From contig CAWBGY010000006.1 of the NCBI GenBank assembly GCA_963788505.1, forward strand, positions 372,001-436,000: DNA of 64,000 bases. Reading direction: 5' to 3'. The stretch's first letter is position 1, and each line of letters begins with the position of its first letter. A program made the translations under genes and the position numbers. Under the pieces are notes generated by a model. That model had not been told where the DNA came from, made no database searches, and saw only the letters and a program-made list of their open reading frames with translations. Shown piece after piece: positions 16,071 through 25,411 of this stretch. The stretch is from JAIQFF01 sp963788505 (lineage in GTDB: Bacteria > Acidobacteriota > Terriglobia > Terriglobales > Acidobacteriaceae).

Positions 16071-16676
16071 TTAACCTCCCAGATAAAGCACGTGCACATA
16101 GGTCCCCAAACGCGTGTTGTACGCCAGGTACCATCCATCGTGGTCCGGGTCCGCGTAGATCACGATGTCATCGCTGTCCCACAACCAGTCGCCGCAAGAG
16201 TCGTAATCGTAGGGCGCGACCTGGAAAAAGAAGCCGCCCAAGTTAAAGCGCTCGCGATTACCTCCGCCTAGCCGCCAAATATGCTGCGGCCCAATTTCTC
16301 CGGTAAAGCGTCCATGCTGCCAGGGATGATCGAGGTGATAGTGCGGATCGTTCTTCCCGGTATTGTGTCCCACCCAGCGATCGCCCTGAGCGTGAACGTG
16401 GGGTTCCTGCGGATGGCCGGGCTGGTCCTGGTAAGTCTGGCGCTGCTCACCCTGCCGCGGCGGCTTCGCGGCCGGAGTTCGCGTCGGAGTCGGCCCGTGT
16501 TGCGGAATATGCCCCCCGCCGACTGCCGGCTCGTGGCCGCCGTGCGGCGGCTGTCCTTTCGACGGTGCGGGATGACCGCCCTGTTGTCCGGCCCGTTCTT
16601 GTGCCCGCACTCCCTGCCCAAAACTGAATACACACACCACCAACAACACGCCTAGGAACTTGACCAATTTCTCCAC
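16071..16676 (-). CDS. secreted His/Pro/Gln-rich protein of unknown function
   Basis: 201 residues from a GTG at 16676. The start is set by a near-perfect AAAGGAGGATGT site directly upstream; in-frame codons further up to 16724 lack one. A signal peptide (about 1-24) is followed by a low-complexity Gly/His/Pro/Gln region (about 25-105). The C-terminal 85 residues look folded: aromatic and Asp-rich, including WVGHNTGKNDPHYHLDHPW, a Cys and DSDDIVIYADPDHDGWYLAYN. Proteins with a similar short tail are common in acidobacteria; I cannot assign a function. Confidence 0.65.
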   Translation of the reverse strand: MEKLVKFLGVLLVVCVFSFGQGVRAQERAGQQGGHPAPSKGQPPHGGHEPAVGGGHIPQHGPTPTRTPAAKPPRQGEQRQTYQDQPGHPQEPHVHAQGDRWVGHNTGKNDPHYHLDHPWQHGRFTGEIGPQHIWRLGGGNRERFNLGGFFFQVAPYDYDSCGDWLWDSDDIVIYADPDHDGWYLAYNTRLGTYVHVLYLGG

Positions 16677-16863
16677 ACATCCTCCTTTCGCCCCAGTGCA
16701 GATTACTCCTAAAATCTTTGACATGCCGAGCTCAAAATGAGCTTCGCTGAGCCGGGTTGTTGGCTTGCCGCACCCGTAGCCTGGAAGGCCAAGGCCGACT
16801 CAGAAGAGTTGCGAGCTTAGATGCGGGTTCGCCCATCCGGGTCATGGGCGGGGCTTTGACCCA

Positions 16864-17358
16864 TCAACGACCGGGCTCGGGGTGGAACTTTTTCACCGCA
16901 AGAATAGTGAGCACAATGAAAAGCGCCAGCACGACCAGTTGCGCAACCAGGAACGGCGGCTCGGATTGGGTCGGAGCCAGGGCTTTCAACGACGGCACTT
17001 TCTCGAAGGACTGCACCACCAGGACGAAGACATTGAGATAGAGCGCAATCATGGCGGTGATCACGTAAATCCCGCGCCATTTGCCAACCATATGAAAACT
17101 GTAGCGGGCCAGGATTGCAATCGCCAACACCACCAGCGAGATGATTGCGACCTTGTGTGAAGGCAACAGATGGGTGAAGGGGAAACCGAACCCGGTCACG
17201 CTGGTCAGCACCGTAGTCAACAGAAAGAGCGCAGTCCAGCCGTTGAGCCGTTTCGCCGTGAGCAGCCCGAACAGGACGATGAAGCCCGATCCGATCCCGA
17301 TCAGGCTTATGACTACGTGCACTGCGGTAATCGTCGCAAGCGACATGCCTAGCATCAT
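16864..17358 (-). CDS. four-helix membrane protein of unknown function
   Basis: 164 residues, four to five hydrophobic segments (about 8-32, 43-62, 68-86, 95-115, 136-154). GAAAGGACG precedes the ATG at 17358. The spacing of segments and the motif HVVISLIGIGSGFIVLFGLL with a His near the first helix resemble small DUF2306-like membrane proteins, but I cannot confirm this. It is isolated from its neighbours by about 190-240 bases on either side. Confidence 0.6.
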   Translation of the reverse strand: MMLGMSLATITAVHVVISLIGIGSGFIVLFGLLTAKRLNGWTALFLLTTVLTSVTGFGFPFTHLLPSHKVAIISLVVLAIAILARYSFHMVGKWRGIYVITAMIALYLNVFVLVVQSFEKVPSLKALAPTQSEPPFLVAQLVVLALFIVLTILAVKKFHPEPGR

Positions 17359-17530
17359 GTTGCGTCCTTTCGAAACAGGGCTGAGATATTACGACGGCAC
17401 CGGAGAATTTTCCACAGGGGCGATTCGGGACGTTGTCATCCGCAGCGGAGTCGATCCATTCGTTTACAAATGAGTGGATGAAGCCGAGGGTTGATTGAGC
17501 CGGCTCCCAGCGGCACCTGATGAGCTCATA

Positions 17531-17592
17531 GGGGTCCTTCGACTGCGCGGCAGCTTCGCTGCGCGAAGCCGCTGCTGCGCTCAGGATGACAG
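17531..17592 (-). repeat. hairpin repeat, TCATCCTGAGCG family
   Basis: Plus strand reads GGTCCTTCGACTGCGCGGC, a paired core (GCAGCTTCGCTGC), then GCGCTCAGGATGACAG. This is the family arm pair in reverse orientation with a different core from 10776-10841. It ends one base before the stop codon region of the next gene. Confidence 0.75.
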
Positions 17593-17593
17593 C

Positions 17594-18163
17594 CTAGGTG
17601 GTTCGGATGGAGGTCAGCCAGGTCTGCAGCAGCTCCCGCACCTTGGCGCCTTCCGGCTTGCGCCGCACCGCATCGATCACGGTCATATTGGCGCGAATGC
17701 CGCGCCCCCGGAATCCCACCCAGTAGGGAACATGGATTTCGCCCGCCACTGGCGTGGCGGTAAGCCGCAAATCGCGCAGGCGGAAGAAGCCGCTGCTGAA
17801 CAGCAGGCGCTGCACTTTGCCGAGCAAGATTTTTTCCGCCGTAGTTTCGTCAAGCAGCGCCTCGGAGCAGTTGCGGGTCTCCAGATAGATCAGCTCGCGC
17901 TCGCCCGGCAGCTGCTCGAAATGGTAGAGATCGAGCGAGCCATTGACCGCGTCCAGGCCAAAGATCCGCAGGTCGGGTTTTCCGGCATTCATGATTTCGA
18001 CCTGGAAGAGGCGGAAAGGAATGTAGAACTCCGCCACCGAACGCAGCGGACCGAAAGTGGTTTGGCGCAGGAAATCCAGCATGCCGGAAGAAAATTGCGC
18101 CATCGCCTCTTCGCGGGTCACGTTAGGTCGCAGGCTGCGGATACGGGCCATGGCTGGGTCCAC
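17594..18163 (-). CDS. conserved-looking protein of unknown function
   Basis: I do not recognise this gene. About 189 residues from a GTG at 18163; an ATG at 18151 (MARIRSLRPNV) is an equally good start. It is soluble, with predicted alternating beta strands such as FYIPFRLFQVEIM and RLTATPVAGEIHVPYWVGF, and no signal peptide or membrane helix. The wording YIPFRLFQVEI... suggests a domain that binds or senses lipid or protein partners, but this is speculation. Its start is 23 bases from the symporter stop on the same strand, so it is probably co-transcribed with the symporter. Confidence 0.55.
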   Translation of the reverse strand: MDPAMARIRSLRPNVTREEAMAQFSSGMLDFLRQTTFGPLRSVAEFYIPFRLFQVEIMNAGKPDLRIFGLDAVNGSLDLYHFEQLPGERELIYLETRNCSEALLDETTAEKILLGKVQRLLFSSGFFRLRDLRLTATPVAGEIHVPYWVGFRGRGIRANMTVIDAVRRKPEGAKVRELLQTWLTSIRTT

Positions 18164-18186
18164 GAACGGCGGAAATCAGCCGCGCA

Positions 18187-19878
18187 TCAGCGGAAATGAA
18201 ACCACAGCCCAACCACGGTGGCGATCAGCGCCAGGCTGAATATGATGTTGAGCCGGCGCTCGGCAGGCGTCTCCGGGGCCGGCTTGCGGTCCAGGGCATG
18301 CACCAGGGTGACGTCCATTTTATCGTCCACCGTAGCGAAGGTCAGCCCGGCGAGCTTTTTGCGGTCAGGAGCGGGAGTTACCAGACTTACTCCGACCAGC
18401 ACCAACGAGCACACCGCAAACATAAGGATGGCATAGTGCAGGAAGTTCATGGCGACCAGCCAGCGGATAGAGTCGGGCAAGCCGTTTCCGCCGGGATATG
18501 CCAGTTCCAGCAGGAAGCGCGCAGCGCCCAGCACGAAACCAGTCAACAGCGAACTGAGAGAGCCGGCGGCATTGAGCCGTGTCCACAAGATTCCCAGGAT
18601 GAAGCAGGCAGCGATGGGAGGACTGATGTAACCCTGCACGCTCTGCAAATAAATATAGAGTTGGCCGCTGATCCGGGTGATGAAGGGCACCCAGGCAATC
18701 CCCAGCAGGACCATGACACCGGTCGCGACCCGCCCGATCAAGACCAGTTGCTTCTCGCTGGCTTCGGGCCGCAGCTTTTTGTAGAAATCCAACGTTACCA
18801 GAGTGGAAGTCGAGTTGAACACCGACGCCATGCCGCCCATCAGGGCCGCCAGCAGGGCTGCGATCATGAGCCCCACAAGCCCGGTGGGCAGCAGATTGAG
18901 GATCAGGGTCGGCAGCGCGATGTCTCCATTGGTCGGCGCCCCGGTGGCCCCGATGGTGAACATATCTTTGAACAGGGCAAATGCGATCAGGCCGGGCAGC
19001 ACCAGTAGAAAGACCGGCAGGAGTTTCAGAAATCCGGCGAAAATCGTGCCCGCTTTGGCGTGGCCCTCATCCCGCGCCGAAAGCACGCGCTGCACAATTA
19101 CCTGGTCGGTACACCAGTACCAGATACCCAGAATCGGCGCGCCAAAGAAGATTCCAGTCCAGGGGAAGTCGGGATCGCTCATCGGCTTCACCATGTGAAA
19201 ATAACTGGCGGGCAGGGCGGCGCGCAGACCTTCGAATCCGCCCACCCGGTGCATGCCGATCAACGTAAGCGCGATCGCACCCGTCAAAAGAACCAGGGTC
19301 TGCACCACCTCGGTATAGATCACCGCCGACAGTCCGCCGGCGATGGTGTAAATGCCAGTCACGACCACGAGAATGAGGGCGGCTTCGAGCGGACTCCAGC
19401 CCACGACTCCCTTGAGGACGATGGCCGCCGCCCAAAGATGTACCGAGATCTTGGTCAGCACATAAGCGATGATGGAGATGCTGGCCAGATAAACCGCGGA
19501 ACCGCGGCTGAAGCGCCGCTCCAGAAATTCCGGCATGGTGAAAACGTTGGAGCGCAGATAGAAGGGAACGAAAACCCAACCCAGCACCAGCAGAATCAGA
19601 CAAGCCAGCCATTCGAAAGACCCCACGGCCAGTCCTGAACTGGCGCCGGACCCGGCCAGGCCGATGAAGTGCTCGGTGGAAATATTCGAAACGAACAGCG
19701 ACGCCCCAATGGCAAACCATCCTACGTCGCGGCCGGCGAGAAAGTACTCGGTTGAGGTGCGTTCCTTGCGGGCGAAGTAGAAGCCGATGGCAAAGATCAC
19801 CAGGAAGTACACCGCAATGATGGCGATGTCTATGCCAGTCAGGGCTTTGTGAGTGAGATGTGTCGCCGTTCCGACCAT
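18187..19878 (-). CDS. sodium:solute symporter (SSS family)
   Basis: 563 residues with about 14 hydrophobic helices. The SSS signature is seen in GFYFARKERTSTEYFLAGRDVGWFAIGASLF split over residues 31-61, SNISTEHFIGLAGSGA for the first sodium-site helix, and GGLSAVIYTEVVQTLVLLTGA in the sixth helix. The sequence is closest in style to SGLT-like sugar or solute importers; the substrate cannot be read from the sequence. It is followed at 23 bases by an unassigned gene. The start ATG at 19878 faces the ABC operon across a 282-base divergent region. Confidence 0.9.
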   Translation of the reverse strand: MVGTATHLTHKALTGIDIAIIAVYFLVIFAIGFYFARKERTSTEYFLAGRDVGWFAIGASLFVSNISTEHFIGLAGSGASSGLAVGSFEWLACLILLVLGWVFVPFYLRSNVFTMPEFLERRFSRGSAVYLASISIIAYVLTKISVHLWAAAIVLKGVVGWSPLEAALILVVVTGIYTIAGGLSAVIYTEVVQTLVLLTGAIALTLIGMHRVGGFEGLRAALPASYFHMVKPMSDPDFPWTGIFFGAPILGIWYWCTDQVIVQRVLSARDEGHAKAGTIFAGFLKLLPVFLLVLPGLIAFALFKDMFTIGATGAPTNGDIALPTLILNLLPTGLVGLMIAALLAALMGGMASVFNSTSTLVTLDFYKKLRPEASEKQLVLIGRVATGVMVLLGIAWVPFITRISGQLYIYLQSVQGYISPPIAACFILGILWTRLNAAGSLSSLLTGFVLGAARFLLELAYPGGNGLPDSIRWLVAMNFLHYAILMFAVCSLVLVGVSLVTPAPDRKKLAGLTFATVDDKMDVTLVHALDRKPAPETPAERRLNIIFSLALIATVVGLWFHFR

Positions 19879-20078
19879 ATCCCTCCGTGCCGCGTAGTTG
19901 ATCCAGAAAGCCGAGCGCCATGCTAGTGCATTCGGTAAACCCAGGCAACCGGGAGAATGCGGTTAGATAACCAGGCAAGCTTCGGAACAATTCCCGCGGC
20001 AAATCCGTAACCTTTTGCAGGGCGAAACGTTATCTATAGCAGATGGCTTGGCGGGCCTTGCAGGTTCGATGGCATCTG

Positions 20079-20108
20079 TTGCCTAGCCCCGACTTTATCG
20101 TCTATCCT
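20079..20108 (+). promoter_or_regulatory. candidate sigma70 promoter of the ABC efflux operon
   Basis: TTGCCT (20079-20084) and TATCCT (20103-20108) with an 18-base spacer, 52 bases before the first permease ATG, which has its own GGAG site. Consensus match is moderate. Confidence 0.45.
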
Positions 20109-20160
20109 GCAAGGAGTTTTGCCGACGGTCCCCGTGTTTTGTTAGCTCCCGGAGTTCGCG

Positions 20161-21303
20161 ATGACCCTGACTCGATTTGTCACCAAGAACGCCTTTCGCA
20201 ACAAGCGCCGCAGCGTTCTGACCGTGTTGAGCATTGGTGGCTCGCTGTTGCTGCTCACATTCCTGATCACCATCTGGCGCAGTTTCTATGACAGCAAGCC
20301 CAGCGAACAATCGGCGCTGCGCCTGATCGTTCGCCATAAAGTGTCGCTGGTGTTCAGTTTGCCCAGCTATTACCGGCAAAAGATTCAAGCCATCCCGGGG
20401 GTTAGGGAGGTGGTGAACCAGCAATGGTTTGGCGGGCAGTATATGGACGACAAGCCGGAGCACTACTTCGCCCAGTTCGGGACCGATCCGCAAGAGCTTT
20501 TGAAGGTCTATCCGGAATACAAGCTGCCGCCCGACCAATTGGAAGCCTGGCAGCATGATCGGGCGGGAGCGATTGTAGACGTGGGTTTGGCCAAGAAGTT
20601 TGGCTGGAAAGTCGGCGACCGGCTGAATATCACCGGCAAGATTTTTCCGGTGAATCTGGAATTGACCATCCGCGGGATCTTCACGCCGCCGGACCCAACC
20701 CAGGCGATCTACTTCAACAAAGACTACATCGATGAGGGCTTTCCCAAACTCAAGGGAAGCGAAGGCTTTTTCGCGGTCCTGGCCGATTCGCCGCAGGATG
20801 TTCCCAAGGTGGGGCAAGCGATCGACGAAGAATTTCGCAACGCCGATAAACCTACGAAGACGGAGAGCGAGCACGCCTTCCAGCTGGGCTTCATCGGTAT
20901 GCTGGGTAACATCAAGGCTTTCATCATGAGCATTTGCCTGGCGGTGGTCTTCACCATTCTGCTGGTATCGGCCAATACCATGGCGATGTCCATTCGCGAG
21001 CGCACCCGTGAAGTTGCGGTGTTGAAGACCCTGGGTTTCACCCGCAACACGATTCTCGGATTGTTCATCGGGGAGGCGGTTTCGCTGGCGCTGGTGGGCG
21101 GGTTTGTGGGATCGATGATCTGCTTCCTGGGGGTGAGGGCGATGGCCAGCCAGGGCGGAATGTTCACCGGCATGAAGGTCACGCCGCTGACTATCGGGGC
21201 GGCCCTGCTGATCGCCGCAGTGGTAGGATTTGCCAGCTCGTTTATACCTTCCTACCACGCGGCCAAGGTCAACATCGTGGACGGATTGCGGCACATCGGG
21301 TGA
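20161..21303 (+). CDS. ABC transporter permease, FtsX/MacB type
   Basis: 380 residues. The first membrane helix (about 18-40) is followed by a periplasmic MacB-core-like domain (about 41-245) and three helices (about 255-280, 303-325, 340-362) of the FtsX domain. The helices hold the usual phrase REVAVLKTLGFTRNTILGLFIGEA. It is the first gene of a permease-permease-adaptor-ATPase operon. The set looks like a MacAB/LolCDE-like or DevBCA-like exporter that spans the periplasm with the HlyD-type adaptor. The ATG has GGAG at the right distance. Substrate unknown. Confidence 0.9.
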   Translation: MTLTRFVTKNAFRNKRRSVLTVLSIGGSLLLLTFLITIWRSFYDSKPSEQSALRLIVRHKVSLVFSLPSYYRQKIQAIPGVREVVNQQWFGGQYMDDKPEHYFAQFGTDPQELLKVYPEYKLPPDQLEAWQHDRAGAIVDVGLAKKFGWKVGDRLNITGKIFPVNLELTIRGIFTPPDPTQAIYFNKDYIDEGFPKLKGSEGFFAVLADSPQDVPKVGQAIDEEFRNADKPTKTESEHAFQLGFIGMLGNIKAFIMSICLAVVFTILLVSANTMAMSIRERTREVAVLKTLGFTRNTILGLFIGEAVSLALVGGFVGSMICFLGVRAMASQGGMFTGMKVTPLTIGAALLIAAVVGFASSFIPSYHAAKVNIVDGLRHIG

Positions 21304-21323
21304 GTTAAAGGACGAAAATAGAA

Positions 21324-22487
21324 ATGGCCATCCCCCTCAGCTACAACATACGCAATCTGCGGCTGCGCAAAAGCCTCACCATTATGACCGCTCTGGGCAT
21401 CGCGCTCACCGTCGCCACCGCGGTTTTCATCATGGCGTTGCTGGCCGGCCTGGGCCGCGCCTTTGCCACCACCGGCGATCCCCTGAACGTGTTGATGTTG
21501 CGCAAAGGTTCGGATTCGGAGCTGGCCGCCGGTGGAGTGTCGCGAGATGCGTTGCAAGTTTTGAAAGACCTGCCCGGCGTCGCCAAAAACAGCAAAGGCG
21601 AACCGCTGGTTTCAGGGGAGGACATCCTCGTGGTGGTGCTTCCCCGTAAAGGCGGAACTGGAGAAACCAATGTGACCACCCGGTTCCTTTCTCCCCTGGG
21701 AATCGAGATGCGGCCCCAGATCCACATTATTAAGGGCCGATGGTTTACCCCCGGACAGCGCGAAGTGGTGGTCAGCAGTTCGATCAACAAGCGTTTCGAG
21801 CATGCCAACATCGGCGACTCCGTGCACATCGGAAAAGGGGAATGGCCGATCGTCGGCATTTTCGACGGCAGCGGAACGGCGCATGATTCTGAAATCTGGG
21901 GCGACGTCAATCAGCTGGTCACCGACTTCGAGCGTACGGTTTATTCTTCGGTGCTGGTGCGGGCGACGGACCCGGCTGCAGCCCTGGCCCTGAAAAATCG
22001 CGCCAACGACGATCAGCGGCTGGAACTCAACGGCATGCTGGAGCCCGACTATTACGCTTCGCAAACCAAGTCGGGAGGTCCGATCAAGTTTGTGGGCTGG
22101 ATCGTCGCCTTCATCATGGCCGTCGGATCCTGCTTCGCCGCCGCCAACACCATGTACGCCGCAGTGGCGTATCGCGGGCGTGAGATTGCCACCCTGCGCG
22201 TGATCGGATTTTCGCGTCCCAGCATCCTGACTTCATTCATGCTGGAATCGCTGCTGTTGTCCTTGCTGGGCGCGGTACTGGGCATCCTTCTGATGTTGCC
22301 GTTTAACGGCATGACCACGGGAACCCAGAATCAGGTGACGTTCAGCGAAGTGGTTTTCAGCCTGCAGATGACGCCTCTGGTGATTGCAGCCGCCATTGGA
22401 TTCGCTCTCATCATGGGAGTGGTGGGCGGATTTGCGCCAGCGTGGCACGCGTCGCGCCGGGATATTCTGAGCGCGCTGAGGGATTAG
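21324..22487 (+). CDS. ABC transporter permease, FtsX/MacB type (second subunit)
   Basis: 387 residues with the same build as the previous gene: helix at about 17-41, a periplasmic domain, and three C-terminal helices, with YRGREIATLRVIGFSRPSILTSFMLES before the last pair. It differs clearly from the first permease, so the pair would form a heterodimer. It starts 20 bases after the first permease stop and ends 24 bases before the adaptor start. Confidence 0.9.
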   Translation: MAIPLSYNIRNLRLRKSLTIMTALGIALTVATAVFIMALLAGLGRAFATTGDPLNVLMLRKGSDSELAAGGVSRDALQVLKDLPGVAKNSKGEPLVSGEDILVVVLPRKGGTGETNVTTRFLSPLGIEMRPQIHIIKGRWFTPGQREVVVSSSINKRFEHANIGDSVHIGKGEWPIVGIFDGSGTAHDSEIWGDVNQLVTDFERTVYSSVLVRATDPAAALALKNRANDDQRLELNGMLEPDYYASQTKSGGPIKFVGWIVAFIMAVGSCFAAANTMYAAVAYRGREIATLRVIGFSRPSILTSFMLESLLLSLLGAVLGILLMLPFNGMTTGTQNQVTFSEVVFSLQMTPLVIAAAIGFALIMGVVGGFAPAWHASRRDILSALRD

Positions 22488-22511
22488 GTAGCGCAGACGC
22501 TACCAGCAAAT

Positions 22512-23879
22512 ATGCCGATTGACGCCAAACACGAAGACCTGCGCAGCCTGCGCATCGATCGCACCGCGCGCACCGGCGGCGAAGGCGAGCCTCCGGTCTG
22601 GGCTCGCCGCTATATTCTCATCGGGATCGCGCTGCTGGTGTTACTGGGCCTGGTCGCGATGGGCTACCGCCTGTTCTCCCACGACGCGCCGGAGGTGGAA
22701 GTGGTTCGCGCCTCGGCGCAAAGCAGCGACGTGGGTGGCGTCGTCCTCACCGCCAGCGGCTACATCGTGGCCCACCACAAGATCAATCTGAATTCCAAAG
22801 TGACCGGCCGGGTGAAGTGGATCGGCGTGGAAAAGGGCGACAAGGTCAAAGAAGGCCAGGTGCTGGTGCGCCTCGAAGACGACGAATTCCGCGCCCAGTA
22901 CGATCAGGCCCTGGGAGCCGCCGCGAACGCCCGGGCTTATCTTGATGAGCTGAAGAACGGCTCTCGTCCCCAGGAAATTCAGCAGGCGCAGCACAATCTC
23001 GACGAGGCCAAGGCCACCCTGGCCAACGACAAGATTACCCTGGACCGGACCCGCGGCCTGGTGACGGGAGGAGTGTTGTCGAAGCAGGCGCTCGACGACG
23101 CGACCTCCAAGTTCGAGGCGGATCAGCAGCGGGCGGATTCGCTCAATCAGGCGTTCCAACTGGCCAAGATTGGTCCGCGCCCGGAGGAGATCGCCCGCGC
23201 CAAGGGCGCGCTTGAGCAAGCTGAGGGCCAGGCCGCCTATGCCAAGTCTTTGCTCGACGCTACCGTGATCCGCGCCCCCGTGACGGGGACCATTCTGGAG
23301 CGCGCCGCAGAAAAAGGCGAGTTGGTGACCTCGGGTTTCGCCAGCACGGCCGAGGGCGGCCCGCAAGGCCTGGTCGTTTCCCTCGCCGATCTCAACGATC
23401 TCCAGGTGGAACTGGATATCGCGCAAGACGATTTCGCCAGGCTCAGCCCCAAACAAAAGGGCGTGGTCACCGTGGATGCCTACCCTGACCGCAAGTGGAA
23501 CGGCGTGATTGCGGAAATCTCTCCCCAAGCCAACCGGGCCAAGGCCACGGTGCAGGTGAAGGTGCAGATCCTCAATCCCGACGCCTACCTGCGGCCGGAC
23601 ATGAATGCCACCGTAAAGTTTCTGGCCGACGAAACCAGGCACGCGAGCGCGCAGCCGCAGGGAGTTTTTGTGCCCACCGCCGCCGTCCGGGATCGCGACG
23701 GCAAGAAAGTCGTCTTCCTGGCGTTCGACGGCAAGGCCATGGCGCGGGAAGTAAAAATTCTGTCGCAACGCAGCGGCGGCGTGCTGGTGCAGGGCCTCAA
23801 CGGCGGCGAGGATGTCATCACTACGGCGCCCCAGGATTTGAAAGACGGCGAAAAAATCAAGATCAAAGGACAGTCATGA
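22512..23879 (+). CDS. HlyD/MacA-type periplasmic adaptor
   Basis: 455 residues. One N-terminal membrane helix (about 34-54) is followed by a split biotinyl-lipoyl-like domain (ITASGYIVAHHKINLNS... and the return at AKSLLDATVIRAPVTGTI), a long helical hairpin (about 120-250) containing the repeat SRPQEIQQAQHNLDEAKATL, and beta-barrel and membrane-proximal parts. It should link the inner-membrane ABC pump to an outer-membrane channel. No TolC-like gene is in the window. Its stop overlaps the ATPase start in ATGA, which couples their translation. Confidence 0.92.
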   Translation: MPIDAKHEDLRSLRIDRTARTGGEGEPPVWARRYILIGIALLVLLGLVAMGYRLFSHDAPEVEVVRASAQSSDVGGVVLTASGYIVAHHKINLNSKVTGRVKWIGVEKGDKVKEGQVLVRLEDDEFRAQYDQALGAAANARAYLDELKNGSRPQEIQQAQHNLDEAKATLANDKITLDRTRGLVTGGVLSKQALDDATSKFEADQQRADSLNQAFQLAKIGPRPEEIARAKGALEQAEGQAAYAKSLLDATVIRAPVTGTILERAAEKGELVTSGFASTAEGGPQGLVVSLADLNDLQVELDIAQDDFARLSPKQKGVVTVDAYPDRKWNGVIAEISPQANRAKATVQVKVQILNPDAYLRPDMNATVKFLADETRHASAQPQGVFVPTAAVRDRDGKKVVFLAFDGKAMAREVKILSQRSGGVLVQGLNGGEDVITTAPQDLKDGEKIKIKGQS

Positions 23880-24589
23880 GCGCAGCTACGACGATTCCCC
23901 ATACTGCCACTCAAACCAAAGTGGTCCAAGCCCGCAACGTCAGCAAAGTGTTTAAGCGCGACGCCTTCGAGGTGAAGGCCCTGGACGACGTCTCCATTGA
24001 AATCGGCGGCGGCGAGTTTCTGGCGCTGATGGGCCCCTCGGGCTCCGGCAAGACCACCCTGCTCAACATGATTGCCGCGATCGATCGGCCAACCGCCGGC
24101 GAGTTGCTGGTGCTGGGGGAAAATATTTTTCGCTTCAGCGATTCCCAATCCGCCCACTGGCGCAACGAACATATCGGCTACGTCTTTCAGACGTTCAATC
24201 TCATACCGGTCCTCACCGCGTTTGAAAACGTCGAACTCCCCCTGCTGCTGACCAAGCTCTCGTCGCAACAGCGCCGCGACCACGTGATGACGGCTTTGAA
24301 GCTGGTGGGCCTGGAAGAACGGATCGGCCACCTGCCCAAGCAGCTCTCGGGCGGACAGGAACAGCGCGTGGCCATCGCTCGCGCCATCGTCAGCGACCCC
24401 ACACTCCTGCTGGCGGACGAACCCACCGGCGATCTGGACAGCCACTCGGCAACCGAAGTGCTGGAAATCCTGAAACGCCTGAATGAGGACTTTCACAAGA
24501 CCGTCGTGATGGTGACCCACGATCCCCACGCCGCTTCCTATGCCCACGTGACCCGTCATCTGGAAAAGGGCATGCTGCTGCCCGGCTAA
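23876..24589 (+). CDS. ABC transporter ATP-binding protein, MacB/LolD type
   Basis: 237 residues from the ATG at 23876, which overlaps the adaptor stop by four bases. Walker A GPSGSGKTT, Q-loop FQTFNLIPVLTAFENV, signature LSGGQEQRVAIARAI (with Glu where Gln is usual), Walker B LLLADEPTGDLD and switch VTHD are all present. The Asn/Pro-rich Q-loop and the D-loop are typical of the MacB/LolD group that drives mechanotransmission rather than transport through the permease itself. It completes the four-gene export system. Confidence 0.94.
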   Translation: MSAATTIPHTATQTKVVQARNVSKVFKRDAFEVKALDDVSIEIGGGEFLALMGPSGSGKTTLLNMIAAIDRPTAGELLVLGENIFRFSDSQSAHWRNEHIGYVFQTFNLIPVLTAFENVELPLLLTKLSSQQRRDHVMTALKLVGLEERIGHLPKQLSGGQEQRVAIARAIVSDPTLLLADEPTGDLDSHSATEVLEILKRLNEDFHKTVVMVTHDPHAASYAHVTRHLEKGMLLPG

Positions 24590-24593
24590 ACTT

Positions 24594-24856
24594 GTGTGGC
24601 GCGGGCGCCCTCGCCCGCGCGAGACCGTAGGCAACCTCAAACCTTAATTAGCCAGAGGAAAAACTCGATCTGGACAGGCCGCAAGCAAGGGCGGCTCGTA
24701 GCAGCTTTTTTGCGGGGGATCTGGGATCCAGCAGAGACGCGCTCGGGCTGCATTCACAGGGTGACGGCTGGAACGGAGTCATTCCAGCGTTTCCGCCAGG
24801 AATCCAAGTTCCAGATCGCCTGCGGCCTGACGCGGGCGAGGGCGCCCGCGCCACAC
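24594..24856. repeat. 263-base element with perfect 26-base terminal inverted repeats
   Basis: The arms 24594-24619 and 24831-24856 are exact reverse complements over 26 bases. Each begins GTGTGGCGCGGGCGCC and contains an internal hairpin CGCGGGCG-CCCT-CGCCCGCG with the same CCCT loop as the element in tgt. The 211-base interior has no gene. No target-site duplication is visible. It fills the gap between the ABC operon and the convergent gene. Confidence 0.85.
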
Positions 24857-24877
24857 CAATGCCACAGCAATGGCTTT

Positions 24878-25411
24878 CTACAAATTGGAAAGTGGAAGCC
24901 TGGCTCTAGCCCCGGCGAAGCCGCTGTCTGCCGGGTCTGCGACCCACTGCCATGCCCGGCGGCCGTTTTCCCGCACCACCGTTCGCGCTTCACCGTATTC
25001 CACCAGCCGGTTGAGCACGGTTGTAACCGACGCCAGCGGATCTTTGTGGCGGAGCAGCACGGGCGGAATTCGCTGCTGAATGTGTTCGCACACCTCGCGC
25101 GCGCCCAGCGGACGCGCCGCTTCCATCAATACCATGCGGCAGGCCTTGGTAAAGCCCGGCTGGCGGCCTCCGCTCTTGCGGTCCACCAACTCCAGCAATT
25201 CTTCACTCAGGACTTCATCTCCGAACAGGTTGGCCAGTCCGACGATGGTTTGTTTCACCGTCCCGATTCGCTTCATCACATCGGCACGCTGGCGCATGAG
25301 CTGGCGCAGTTCTTCGTGCGCCGCCTTCACCACTTCCTGCACGTGAGGATCTGAGCCGCCAGGAAGATTTCTGTTTCCCGTGCCGTTGCTACCGCTTCGC
25401 CCGATGTCCAT
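24878..25411 (-). CDS. coiled-coil plus winged-helix-like protein, possible regulator
   Basis: 177 residues; the ATG at 25411 has GAGGTGGGT upstream. A polar N-terminus leads to a helical segment (about 22-75, AAHEELRQLMRQRADVMKRIG) that looks like a short coiled coil. Residues 85-160 resemble a winged helix: FTKACRMVLMEAARPLGAREV, then IQQRIPPVLLRHKDPLASVT and a wing EARTVVRENGRRAWQW. This is the wording of HARE-HTH-like domains found with DNA-binding proteins, but I am not sure. The last residues (GFAGARARLPLSNL) end next to the 263-base repeat element. Confidence 0.6.
   Translation of the reverse strand: MDIGRSGSNGTGNRNLPGGSDPHVQEVVKAAHEELRQLMRQRADVMKRIGTVKQTIVGLANLFGDEVLSEELLELVDRKSGGRQPGFTKACRMVLMEAARPLGAREVCEHIQQRIPPVLLRHKDPLASVTTVLNRLVEYGEARTVVRENGRRAWQWVADPADSGFAGARARLPLSNL

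Noticed and set aside
20095..21294. A long open frame opposite the first ABC permease
   Set aside because: The plus-strand FtsX-type permease is certain from motifs and operon position; the antisense product has no domain.
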